A stretch of DNA of 6,640 nt from an uncultured Eubacteriales bacterium (GTDB lineage Bacteria; Bacillota; Clostridia; Peptostreptococcales; Anaerovoracaceae), in NCBI GenBank assembly GCA_902797195.1, contig CADBRY010000285.1, positions 1 through 6,640 on the forward strand. Direction: 5' to 3'. Under the pieces are notes generated by a model that had not been told where the DNA came from, made no database searches, and saw only the letters and a program-made list of their open reading frames with translations. Made by a program: the position numbers and the translations under genes. This document shows, piece after piece, positions 1 to 6,640 of the stretch (position 1 is its first letter; each line of letters opens with the position of its first letter).

Positions 1-3000
1 GCAACGGGGCAGGAGATGTTGCCAATGTATGTTATGCTGCCTACCTTCTTGATCTCTCTGACCTGTACGTAGTAGGTGGTTCCGCTCTTCAGTCCACTCT
101 TGGTGAAGCTGGTTGCATTGGCGCCCACGGTGTTGATGTTGTTCGCCGCGCCGGAGCCGTTGCTGTTGGTGGTGAACATGACCTGATAACCGGTTGCCGC
201 AGAATTCTTCGCCCAACTCATTGTGAAACTTCCCTTGCTGTTTGAGCTCAGACGGATCTTCCCTGTGGTGTGGAAGTAGCGATAAACTGTGTTGGACCAC
301 TGTCCGTTCACTCTAATCTTTTTGTCCGCCGAGTAGGCTACGGGACGCACGCGGATGCTGTACAGCCCTCCGATAGTGAGCCCTGAGGTCGTTCCCCTGA
401 CAGTGTTTTTGACCATCGTACTTGACCACTTGCTTGCATCCTTGCTTTTCCAGTTGAGCTCGTAATTGGTCGCTCCCTTGACGCCGGATTTATTCCAGAT
501 TACGTCGTTGGTCTTCTTGGCAGAGTTGGCGATAGTGTTCAGTATCGTTGGTTTGCCTGTGATCTTGGGCGGCTGTGTTGCCTGGGGCGCCGTTATTGCA
601 AAGGCAACGGGATCGCTTTCTGCACCTTTGTAATTGGCCGTCTCCTCAATGGTTGCCTTTACGAAATAGCTTCCTTTTTTGCTTGGAACGACATCACTGT
701 AATCTCCATCAATGGCGGTGCTGTATGTGAACTTGGCGGTGCTTGCGCCAAAGTCTGCCGTTGCCGTGGGCTTATTGGCCGTCTTTCCCTGCTGCCATCC
801 TTTGATTTTTACCATTACTGAATTTGGAGCCTTGTTGATGGTGAAATCTTTGGGCACGCTTCCGGTGTAGTTGCCCTCTGCCATTACTGTGGCTTTACCC
901 TTTCCAGCGTTGGTGTTATCACTATAAGCTACTGTGTAATCAGTTTTTTCAATCAGTGTTTTATCACCAACTGTAACAACGGGCTTAGGAGTTATGGCTT
1001 TTCCTGTATAGGTGTATTCACTTGGGTCAAGACTTACCATTTCACCTGTGATGAGTTTTGGATCTATGGTAAATGACGTGGCGGCAGCTCCTGTATAGTT
1101 GCCCTGTCCCTTGACAGTAACAGAGGCTGTTCCCGCATTGGTATTATTGTCGTATGTAACCGTATAGCTGCTATTGTCCAGGGTCTCGCCGTTCAATTTT
1201 ACGCCGGTGACTGCCGGAGTTTTCTCTGTTCCATCGTACGTGTGGGTTTCATTGGCAATGGTTACTTCTGCTCCGATGATGCTGGCGGGCTTGATTTTGA
1301 ATGTTCCGTCGGCATTACCTGAATAGTTGCCTTCGCCTGTGATCGTTATTGTGTAATCTCCTGCATTGGTCCCGCCTGCGTTTGCCAGAGTATAGTCCGT
1401 ACCTTCAGTCAGCGTCAGCGTTCCATTCTTTACGGTAACCTCCGGTTTCTGAAGGCTTCCATTGTAGGTGAATTCACTTGGCTGGATGCTGATCATGCTA
1501 TTGCTTAATGCCTTTTGGTTTATCTTGTAATTCTTGCTGATCACGCCGGCATAGTTGCCTTTGCCTGTGACTTTGGCGGAGTAACTTCCCACATCTGTTC
1601 CACCGTTATTCTCCAGGGTGTAATCCGTATTTTCATACAGGCTTTTGCTTCCATCCTTGACTGTAACTGCCGGTTTTTGGAGCGAACCGCTGTATGTCAA
1701 TTCTGAAGAATCCAAAGTCACCATAGACTCAGTAAGATTTTTCGGTGTGATTCTATAGGTCTTTTCAACATCATCCTTGTAGTTATTTTTGCCGGTAACT
1801 TTGACCGTATACTCTCCCACATCGGTGCCGCCTGAATATGTCAAAGTATAGTCCGTGCCCTCAGTCAGTGTCACCGATCCGTTCTTTACGTTAACTGTCG
1901 GTCTCTGGACATTTCCGTTATAGGTGAACTCCTCTCTGCTGATGGATATCATTTCATCTGTAATTGACTTGGCCGTTATTGTAAAGTCCTTACTTGCCGA
2001 TCCCTGATAAAGGTTGCTGCCCGATACTGCGTTTACCCTGACAGTGTAGGTCCCTTTGTCGGTCCCGCCATTATTCGTAAGCGTGTAGTCAACTCCCTGA
2101 GTCAGTACTTTATTGCCAAGTTTCACAGTGACTCCGGGTTTCTGCAGGCTTCCACTGTATTCCGCGCTTTCCGGATCCAGGGTGATCATATCGCTGCTGA
2201 GACTGCGCTTAAATATCCAGTAAGCTTCATATAGGTTTCCGTAGTAATCGCCTTTGCCGGTTATGACCGCCGTGTAATTAAGGTTATTGGCTTTTGGCTC
2301 TATAGCCGGTCCGTCATATACTGAGACCGTATAGTCCGTTCCTTTCTCAAGGATCTTGTCACCATCTTTGATCTTAAAATCGGGAATGATTTCTTCTCCC
2401 GTGTAGTATTGATATTTTTCAAAGTCAACGGAGATATCCGGATTACTGCTGGTAATACTCTTAGGCACCTTAACTGTTGCTGTGGCTGTCATCGGCTGGC
2501 CGCTTGCAGTGTACTTACCATCTATGGTAGCCGTAATGGTTGCGGTTCCCGGATTTACCTTTTGTATGGTCCCGTACTGATTTACAGTAACTACATTTGT
2601 ATTCGAGCTTGACCATTGCACCTTATATCCCTTTGCCGTGGCTGGCTGGATCGAAAGCTCCGGATATTCGTATCCCGTTACGATGTATTCTTCCTTATCC
2701 AAGGACATGCTTTCCACGGGATATCCGCAGATGAACTCAACTGTATAGTCTATGCTCTGTGATCCCAGGCCGGTGATAGAAACATCGAATATATCTCCCA
2801 CCTGATAGCTGATATCCGCCGGTCTGAATATTACATATGGCCCGGGCAGACCACGATACCCGGTATATGGATGGTTGAGTTGAACTTTAAAAAACTCTCC
2901 GCTGTTGGATGCCGTGTACTCTTTAGAAGTGCTGAATGTCCACTGTCCTGAACCTGAGGGACTGGACGAGCGTCTGGTTAGAGTCACGGATACATTTGAG

Positions 3001-3767
3001 ATTTGTGACTGGCTGGTAATACTGGTATTCCCCGTTGCCAGACTCCATGGGATCGTATTTCCAAAAAACTCTACCGGCATATACCGGGCCGGCCAGGCGA
3101 CATTTGTCTGGCTTCCCGATGAATTTCCATCTGAAGAATACTCTGCAAAATATCTTTCTGTATAGTCATTGCTGTTGCTGGATGCACCAAATCCTGTTTT
3201 ACCCATTTTGGGGTTGATGCTCCACATGCGGTGGCCGACGCGCTCTACATTGGATGAATCTTCGTCATTCATCCAATCCAGCACAGCTGCAGATAATGTG
3301 CTCTGGCCCCAAGCGATATTTGATTTACCCGCACCTGTGTTTCCGTCTTGCCAGTCCTGATTCGACATGGCAGCAGGTTTTGTCGTAATCTGAGACGGGT
3401 AATGAGTCAACTGGCCTATAGACCAGTTAACGAAAGCTCCTGCCTGTGCAAGATTCCCGTAATTGGTATCCAGAGAAACCGGCTCAACACCCGCAACATA
3501 CCGAATGGTGTTCAGCAGATTCAACGCATTCTGCTTGGTTCCAGGTGTAAGATCGCCCCTTACAGTGTCCTTGACCGGAACGACGCTGAACTCTGTAGGA
3601 TCATTCACGCTTCCACCTGTTTTAAGTGTATTGACTACTTCCTGTTTTGAGTGCTGATCCACACCCAGAGACTCACCATATGCCCGGTCACACATCCCCG
3701 GAGCTATGATGATCGCCAGAACGGCGAGCATTACTGCCATCTTCCTTACGAGACTTTTTGATGTCAT
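1..3767 (-). CDS. Secreted multidomain CAP / Big_2 / MBG-repeat / fibronectin-III protein, C-terminus beyond window
   Basis: This is a continuous frame of 1255 codons with no stop before the window edge, so the C-terminus is missing. The ATG at 3767 follows GGGGAGG (3776-3782) with 8-base spacing. Residues 1-31 form a signal peptide: basic MTSKSLVRK, a hydrophobic core, then a likely cut after AYG. Residues about 76-215 are a CAP/SCP domain with THYP (H122), SNIAWG (149-154), WMNDEDSSN, VGHR (H179, R180) and GFG. A CAP-associated segment follows, with AWPARYMP and a later VIFRPADISYQVGD stretch. Residues about 350-434 are a Big_2 Ig-like domain (WSSSNTNVVTV). Seven MBG/YDG-like repeats occupy 444-980, and a related but divergent unit occupies 981-1060. 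Two fibronectin-III-like domains lie at about 1070-1165 and 1166 onward. There are almost no cysteines, as is usual for Gram-positive surface proteins. I infer a secreted or wall-associated role, perhaps adhesion; substrate, partner and anchoring mode are unknown. Confidence 0.93.
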   Translation of the reverse strand, partial: MTSKSLVRKMAVMLAVLAIIIAPGMCDRAYGESLGVDQHSKQEVVNTLKTGGSVNDPTEFSVVPVKDTVRGDLTPGTKQNALNLLNTIRYVAGVEPVSLDTNYGNLAQAGAFVNWSIGQLTHYPSQITTKPAAMSNQDWQDGNTGAGKSNIAWGQSTLSAAVLDWMNDEDSSNVERVGHRMWSINPKMGKTGFGASSNSNDYTERYFAEYSSDGNSSGSQTNVAWPARYMPVEFFGNTIPWSLATGNTSITSQSQISNVSVTLTRRSSSPSGSGQWTFSTSKEYTASNSGEFFKVQLNHPYTGYRGLPGPYVIFRPADISYQVGDIFDVSITGLGSQSIDYTVEFICGYPVESMSLDKEEYIVTGYEYPELSIQPATAKGYKVQWSSSNTNVVTVNQYGTIQKVNPGTATITATIDGKYTASGQPMTATATVKVPKSITSSNPDISVDFEKYQYYTGEEIIPDFKIKDGDKILEKGTDYTVSVYDGPAIEPKANNLNYTAVITGKGDYYGNLYEAYWIFKRSLSSDMITLDPESAEYSGSLQKPGVTVKLGNKVLTQGVDYTLTNNGGTDKGTYTVRVNAVSGSNLYQGSASKDFTITAKSITDEMISISREEFTYNGNVQRPTVNVKNGSVTLTEGTDYTLTYSGGTDVGEYTVKVTGKNNYKDDVEKTYRITPKNLTESMVTLDSSELTYSGSLQKPAVTVKDGSKSLYENTDYTLENNGGTDVGSYSAKVTGKGNYAGVISKNYKINQKALSNSMISIQPSEFTYNGSLQKPEVTVKNGTLTLTEGTDYTLANAGGTNAGDYTITITGEGNYSGNADGTFKIKPASIIGAEVTIANETHTYDGTEKTPAVTGVKLNGETLDNSSYTVTYDNNTNAGTASVTVKGQGNYTGAAATSFTIDPKLITGEMVSLDPSEYTYTGKAITPKPVVTVGDKTLIEKTDYTVAYSDNTNAGKGKATVMAEGNYTGSVPKDFTINKAPNSVMVKIKGWQQGKTANKPTATADFGASTAKFTYSTAIDGDYSDVVPSKKGSYFVKATIEETANYKGAESDPVAFAITAPQATQPPKITGKPTILNTIANSAKKTNDVIWNKSGVKGATNYELNWKSKDASKWSSTMVKNTVRGTTSGLTIGGLYSIRVRPVAYSADKKIRVNGQWSNTVYRYFHTTGKIRLSSNSKGSFTMSWAKNSAATGYQVMFTTNSNGSGAANNINTVGANATSFTKSGLKSGTTYYVQVREIKKVGSITYIGNISCPV
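828..2438 (-). repeat. Seven tandem MBG/YDG-like coding repeats of about 228 bp
   Basis: These are protein-level tandem repeats inside the CAP protein. Unit starts, reading downstream on the minus strand, are about 2438, then 2183, 1946, 1718, 1490, 1262 and 1034, with the last unit ending at 828. Four consecutive units (residues 608-683, 684-759, 760-835 and 836-911) are exactly 76 residues each. The first is longer (about 85), the second has 79 and the last 69. The shared pattern is a Y-[STD]-G near the start, KP.VTVK, then [TV]DYT[LV], a G-T-[DN]-.-G or N-T-N-A-G turn, a V.G.[GN]NY.G strand and a closing F.I..K. Units 2-5 carry a GGT[DN] turn; units 6-7 carry a DNNTNAG turn. Copies are diverged in DNA sequence, so this is not a recent identical expansion. 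Confidence 0.88.
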
Positions 3768-3831
3768 ACGCTTTTCCTCCCCTAAACGTTGGCCTTTCTA
3801 CTAAAAAAGTGATGACGAATATTTATTAAAT

Positions 3832-3858
3832 ATTATAACATCCCAATCATCGTTTCAA
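3832..3858 (-). promoter_or_regulatory. Predicted promoter of the CAP-domain protein gene
   Basis: On the minus strand a perfect TATAAT (complement of 3832-3837) is preceded by TG one base upstream, giving the extended -10 form TGTTATAAT. A TTGAAA (complement of 3853-3858) lies 15 bases upstream, shorter than the ideal 17, but an extended -10 tolerates a poor -35. Transcription would start near 3825, leaving an untranslated leader of about 57 bases with the Shine-Dalgarno site at 3776-3782. This is a prediction from motif match only. Confidence 0.6.
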
Positions 3859-3962
3859 TCATTTTTAAATCATCTTCCCCGGCCTGATCATGAACATACC
3901 GATCGACTTGTGACCGGTGATAATCCGGAAATATTTCCTCCTCGCTTTTACGCAAATGATGA

Positions 3963-3971
3963 TGGTATAAT
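3963..3971 (+). promoter_or_regulatory. Predicted extended -10 promoter of the EamA transporter gene
   Basis: The motif TGGTATAAT contains a perfect TATAAT at 3966-3971 with the upstream TG that defines an extended -10 box. The expected -35 position (3943-3948) reads CGCTTT, which is not a match, so activity would rest on the extended -10 or on an activator. Transcription would start near 3978 and leave a leader of roughly 75-80 bases before the ATG at 4055. Confidence 0.5.
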
Positions 3972-4001
3972 CAACGATATCGTCATTGAGGGTGTAGTCA
4001 T

Positions 4002-4058
4002 ATGTCTTACCCGCAGAATATCAGGGTAAAACGGACTGCCCGGAGGAGCATTCCATGA
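4002..4058 (+). CDS. Possible 18-codon leader ORF overlapping the transporter start
   Basis: An ATG at 4002 opens an 18-codon frame encoding MSYPQNIRVKRTARRSIP, a strongly basic peptide. It is preceded by GAGGG (3988-3992) at 9-base spacing. Its TGA (4056-4058) overlaps the ATG of the transporter gene in an ATGA junction, and the Shine-Dalgarno site of the transporter lies inside it. This arrangement would allow translational coupling or leader-peptide control. It matches no family I recognise and a frame this short can arise by chance, so it is offered as a candidate only. Confidence 0.2.
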   Translation: MSYPQNIRVKRTARRSIP

Positions 4059-4960
4059 CCGAAAAAATGAAATCTGTAGTATACACTCTCCCCCTCATCG
4101 CCGGGGCCTGCTGGGGATGCTGCGGCGTCTTCGTAAGAGCATTGGATGATGCGGGCTTCGACAATATAACCATAATCTTCTCCAGAGTTTTTATCGTTGT
4201 GATTTTGCTTGGTCTGACAAACCTTATCAGAGACCGAAGCCTTTTTTACCTGGAGCTGAGGCATATTCCTCTCGTAGTGCTGATCGGCATGTCGGGACAG
4301 TTCTTTTTCAATATATGTTATAACATCGCCGTCCTGAAACTGAGCCTCTCACTGGCAACGATCCTTCTGTGCACGGCTCCCGTATATGTTATCGTTTTCG
4401 GTGCGGTTTTATTCAAAGAAAAAATCACACCATTGCGTGTGATCTGCATGGCCGCTGTGCTTGCCGGCTGCGTGCTTCTCAGCGGCGTTGTGGAATCCGG
4501 CGGTATAAAGTGGAGCCTTTTTGGACTTGCAATGGGCGTTGGTACCGCCATATGCAATGCGGTCGCCACCATCGCAACCAACGAAGCCTCATATGTGCGA
4601 AAGCTCCATCCCCTGACGGTACAGTTTTACGCCGCCCTCTTCGCCCTTATACCCATGCTTCCTTTCACGGATTACTCCGCCGTCGGCGGTTTTATATCCC
4701 AAAATCCTATGACCCAGATTCCCTATCTGATGGCTTATGCCCTGATCGCATCCCTGACGCCCAACCTCCTGTTCAACATCTCCTTCAAGTTTATTGATTC
4801 GGGCATCGTTTCCATTCTGGCATCCGGAGCCGAACCTACATCGGCGTTGATCTTCGGCATGTTGATGTACAGCGAGATCCCCTCGGTGCCGGGAATCATA
4901 GGCACCATACTCGTCATCGGCGCCATCATAGTTCTTACACGATCTTCTTCCTCAAAATAA
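4055..4960 (+). CDS. EamA/DMT-superfamily permease (10 predicted membrane helices)
   Basis: The 301-residue protein has the length and hydrophobicity of drug/metabolite transporter proteins of the EamA family. Ten hydrophobic segments can be picked out, at about residues 9-29, 38-58, 71-88, 96-118, 126-146, 152-174, 187-203, 222-240, 247-269 and 275-295, in two five-helix halves. The ends of both halves carry the usual pattern: TAPVYVIVFGAVLFKEK (107-123) then a helix in half one, and AEPTSALIFGMLMYSE (259-274) then a final helix in half two. The ATG follows GGAGG (4042-4046) with 8-base spacing. Family members export or import small metabolites such as amino acids, nucleosides or drugs through the cytoplasmic membrane; the substrate cannot be told from sequence. 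The gene is divergent from the CAP gene and its last 26 bases overlap the end of the minus-strand gene that follows, with no terminator hairpin visible between them. Confidence 0.93.
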   Translation: MTEKMKSVVYTLPLIAGACWGCCGVFVRALDDAGFDNITIIFSRVFIVVILLGLTNLIRDRSLFYLELRHIPLVVLIGMSGQFFFNICYNIAVLKLSLSLATILLCTAPVYVIVFGAVLFKEKITPLRVICMAAVLAGCVLLSGVVESGGIKWSLFGLAMGVGTAICNAVATIATNEASYVRKLHPLTVQFYAALFALIPMLPFTDYSAVGGFISQNPMTQIPYLMAYALIASLTPNLLFNISFKFIDSGIVSILASGAEPTSALIFGMLMYSEIPSVPGIIGTILVIGAIIVLTRSSSSK

Positions 4961-6170
4961 AATCCTCATCGACTTCCCCGTCGAATCTGATCTTTATCAT
5001 CTGCTTGGGATGGGGTGCTTCCGACAGGCTCTCTCCCGTCTCGGCATCCAGCATCTCGGTGATTTTCTGAGTGAAGAATCCGGCTGAAGGTCCAAACACT
5101 TCCACTTCGTCTCCAACAACTATCTTGTTCCTCTGCTGCACAAGAGCATAGCCTTCATCGTCCTTCGTTGCCTTTACAAGACCGAGAAAAGAATACTCCC
5201 TCTCGTAATCGCTGGTCAGATAGTTCTGATCCTTGCCCGTGGGTCTGTGGTAGTAGAAGCCCGTGGTGAATTTCCTGTGGCTCGCCTTGGTGAGCTCTCT
5301 GAAGATGTCCTCATCCAGCTCCGCCCCGCCACCAAGTACAGCATCGATGGCCCGCCTGTATGCTCTCACCACGGTGGCCACATAGTAAACGCTCTTCATC
5401 CTGCCCTCTATCTTGAAGCTGTCCACTCCCGCCGCCATCAGGTCGGGTATGTGCTCTATCATGCAAAGATCGCAGGAGTTCATGAAGTATGTGCCTCTGG
5501 CATCCTCCTCAACGGGAATATATTCCCCGGGTCGTTTTTCCTCCACCAGTGCATATTTCCATCTGCAGGGATGGGAGCACTCGCCTCTGTTGGCGTCTCT
5601 GTCGTTGAGGTAGTTGCTCAGCAGGCACCTGCCCGAATAGGAAATGCACATTGCCCCGTGGACAAAGGCCTCTATCTCCATGTCTTCCGGGACGCTCTCA
5701 CTGATAGTTTTGATCTCCTCAAGAGTCAGTTCCCTGGCAAGGACTATGCGCTTCACTCCAAGGTCATACCAGAACCCCGCGGTGACGAAGTTGGTCATAT
5801 TGGCCTGAGTGGAAAGATGGATCTCCGCCCCGGGTATATGCTTTTTCAAAAGAGTCAGCATCCCCGGATCGGAAACCAGAAACCCGTCGATCCCAAGGTC
5901 TTTTATCTCTTCCAGATATTTTTCCGCGGGCCCTATGTCCTCATTGTGAGGAAATATGTTGATGGTCAGGTAACACCTTTTTCCTCTTTCGTGTGCAAAG
6001 GCAATGCCTTCACGCATTTCATCCACCGTCAGATTCCCTGCCCCTGCCCTCAGGGAAAAAGATTCTCCACCAAAATATACGGCGTCAGCGCCGTATATAA
6101 TTGCAATTTTAAGTTTCTCAAGATCCCCTGCGGGAGCGAGTAATTCGATTTTTTTATTCTCAGATGCCAT
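4935..6170 (-). CDS. trhP: U32-family TrhP-like tRNA hydroxylation protein
   Basis: This 411-residue protein has the U32 'peptidase' signature at residues 167-185 (E-x-F-x-x-G-A-M-C ... G-x-C-x-x-S). It resembles E. coli TrhP (YegQ) along its length: ELLAPAG near the start, YGADAVYFGG, HLSTQAN (118-124), RGECSHPCRW, RGTYFMNS, SFKIEGRMKS and a C-terminal KNKIVVGDEVEV barrel-like segment. C175, C182, C198 and C202 form the conserved cysteine set expected to hold an iron-sulfur cluster; C233 and C236 are an extra pair. E. coli TrhP takes part in forming 5-hydroxyuridine at the tRNA wobble position and needs prephenate; true protease activity is not expected. The frame starts with an ATG sharing one base with the aroQ stop (TAATG), with GGAAGGG (6179-6185) as ribosome site inside aroQ. 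It is slightly shorter than the 453-residue E. coli protein. Other U32 members act in rRNA hydroxylation (RlhA) or ubiquinone synthesis (UbiU/UbiV); TrhP fits best. Confidence 0.9.
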   Translation of the reverse strand: MASENKKIELLAPAGDLEKLKIAIIYGADAVYFGGESFSLRAGAGNLTVDEMREGIAFAHERGKRCYLTINIFPHNEDIGPAEKYLEEIKDLGIDGFLVSDPGMLTLLKKHIPGAEIHLSTQANMTNFVTAGFWYDLGVKRIVLARELTLEEIKTISESVPEDMEIEAFVHGAMCISYSGRCLLSNYLNDRDANRGECSHPCRWKYALVEEKRPGEYIPVEEDARGTYFMNSCDLCMIEHIPDLMAAGVDSFKIEGRMKSVYYVATVVRAYRRAIDAVLGGGAELDEDIFRELTKASHRKFTTGFYYHRPTGKDQNYLTSDYEREYSFLGLVKATKDDEGYALVQQRNKIVVGDEVEVFGPSAGFFTQKITEMLDAETGESLSEAPHPKQMIKIRFDGEVDEDFILRKKIV

Positions 6171-6625
6171 TATGCCTTCCCTTCCGTGATAATATCTTTC
6201 AGATAGATTATAGCATCTTTGTAGCCACCTATCCCCTTGTTTTTAATGGTCTTACATGCAGCCAGGGACACGTATGAGATATGACGGAACTCCTCTCTTG
6301 AATCCGGGTCGGTTATATGGACCTCCACAGCAGGTATCCCCACAGCCTTCAAGGCATCCAGAATGGCTATGCTTGTATGAGTGTATGCACCGGGATTTAT
6401 CACTATCCCTTCGTACTTGCCATAGGCGTCCTGTATCCTGTCCACCAGATCTCCTTCGTGGTTCGACTGGAATTCTTCCGTAATGACTCCCTCCTCCTCT
6501 CCTGTGGATCTGATCAGCTCCAGCAGGTCTTCGTAGGTTTCCCTTCCATATATGTCCGGTTCTCTGATCCCAAGCATATTGATGTTGGGTCCGTTGATAA
6601 CGAGTATTCTTTTTTTATCTTCCAT
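6170..6625 (-). CDS. aroQ: Type II 3-dehydroquinate dehydratase
   Basis: This 151-residue cytosolic enzyme converts 3-dehydroquinate to 3-dehydroshikimate, the third step of the shikimate pathway to chorismate. The length is normal for the small dodecameric type II family. Family motifs appear in order: INGPNINMLGIREPDIYG (10-27), FQSNHEGDL (52-60), INPGAYTHTS (76-85), VEVHI (100-104) and REEFRHISY (110-118). By alignment to the Mycobacterium tuberculosis enzyme, the active-site residues are present: N14, R21, catalytic Y26, N77, H83, catalytic H103 and R114. The region after SYVS (AACKTIKNKGIGGY) departs from the usual ATGVIxGLGxxGY form and appears slightly longer. The ATG at 6625 has only a weak upstream GGGG (about 11 bases away), and the frame stays open to the window edge, so a start slightly further upstream is possible. 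The stop overlaps the start of the U32 gene, indicating one operon; its promoter lies beyond the window. Confidence 0.96.
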   Translation of the reverse strand: MEDKKRILVINGPNINMLGIREPDIYGRETYEDLLELIRSTGEEEGVITEEFQSNHEGDLVDRIQDAYGKYEGIVINPGAYTHTSIAILDALKAVGIPAVEVHITDPDSREEFRHISYVSLAACKTIKNKGIGGYKDAIIYLKDIITEGKA

Positions 6626-6640
6626 ATTATCTATACCCCA

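Larger units (their letters stand above)
3768..4054. other. Divergent intergenic region between the CAP gene and the EamA gene
   Basis: This 287-base gap separates two genes transcribed away from each other. It holds one extended -10 promoter for each direction, about 130 bases apart, the ribosome binding sites of both genes, and a possible short leader frame before the transporter. The part next to the CAP gene (about 3800-3875) is AT-rich; the part from about 3875 to 4054 is closer to gene-like composition and has several open but startless frames. I saw no hairpin followed by a T run and no recognisable riboswitch or operator. Confidence 0.7.

Noticed and set aside
828..2438. CRISPR-like or noncoding tandem repeat
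   Set aside because: The period of about 228 bases is in frame, diverged between units and encodes a conserved Ig-like fold pattern, so it is a protein-domain repeat.
2905..3657. Several overlapping plus-strand ORFs of 60-100 codons
   Set aside because: All are antisense to the CAP and post-CAP segments of the large minus-strand gene, which has clear domain content throughout and an unbroken frame.
3675..3767. Possible lipoprotein signal at Cys26 of the CAP protein
   Set aside because: The residues before the cysteine are A-P-G-M, which do not fit a lipobox (small residue directly before Cys). A standard signal peptidase I site after AYG (residue 31) fits better.
4007..4264. 85-codon minus-strand ORF across the start of the EamA gene
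   Set aside because: It is antisense to the permease N-terminus and leader, with no recognisable motif. It is treated as a shadow.
4369..4797. 142-codon plus-strand ORF inside the EamA gene
   Set aside because: It lies in another frame of the permease gene, and its product is rich in Arg, His and Cys with no family features, as expected of an off-frame reading.
5247..6143. 298-codon plus-strand ORF
   Set aside because: It is fully antisense to the U32 gene, whose motifs and family match are clear. The translation resembles no family I know and has no ribosome site; it is a codon-bias shadow.
4935..6170. Annotation of the U32 gene as a collagenase or protease
   Set aside because: The family name is historical. 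The close match to TrhP motifs and the four-cysteine set point to tRNA modification.

Overview
This window looks like chromosomal DNA from a Gram-positive anaerobe of the Clostridia, probably in or near the Eubacteriales. I infer this from three things: purine-rich Shine-Dalgarno sites before the genes, a secreted protein with the CAP + Big_2 + tandem MBG/YDG-like + fibronectin-III layout common in gut and oral Clostridia, and intermediate base composition. The genus cannot be told from the sequence.

Positions 1-3767 (minus strand) hold one uninterrupted reading frame that starts at 3767 and runs off the left edge of the window with no stop. It encodes at least 1255 residues: a signal peptide, a CAP/SCP domain, a CAP-associated segment, a Big_2 Ig-like domain, seven tandem repeats of about 76 residues, one divergent repeat and at least two fibronectin-III-like domains. 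It is most likely a secreted or cell-surface protein. The C-terminus, which would show how it is anchored, is missing.

Positions 3768-4054 form a divergent intergenic region. Each strand carries an extended -10 box (TGnTATAAT), one facing the CAP gene and one facing the transporter gene to the right. A possible 18-codon leader frame ends in a 4-base overlap with the transporter start.

Positions 4055-4960 (plus strand) encode a ten-helix EamA/DMT-family permease. Its 3' end overlaps, tail to tail and by 26 bases, the end of a minus-strand pair at 4935-6625. That pair is aroQ (type II 3-dehydroquinate dehydratase, shikimate pathway) followed by a U32-family, TrhP-like tRNA hydroxylation protein. 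They are joined by a TAATG stop-start junction, which implies co-transcription and translational coupling. The pairing makes metabolic sense: the shikimate pathway leads through chorismate to prephenate, the compound needed by known TrhP enzymes to make 5-hydroxyuridine in tRNA.

No tRNA or rRNA gene, CRISPR array, insertion sequence, phage gene or defence system was seen. The window is mostly ordinary. The features of most interest are the repeat architecture of the surface protein, the aroQ-trhP coupling and the compact gene junctions.
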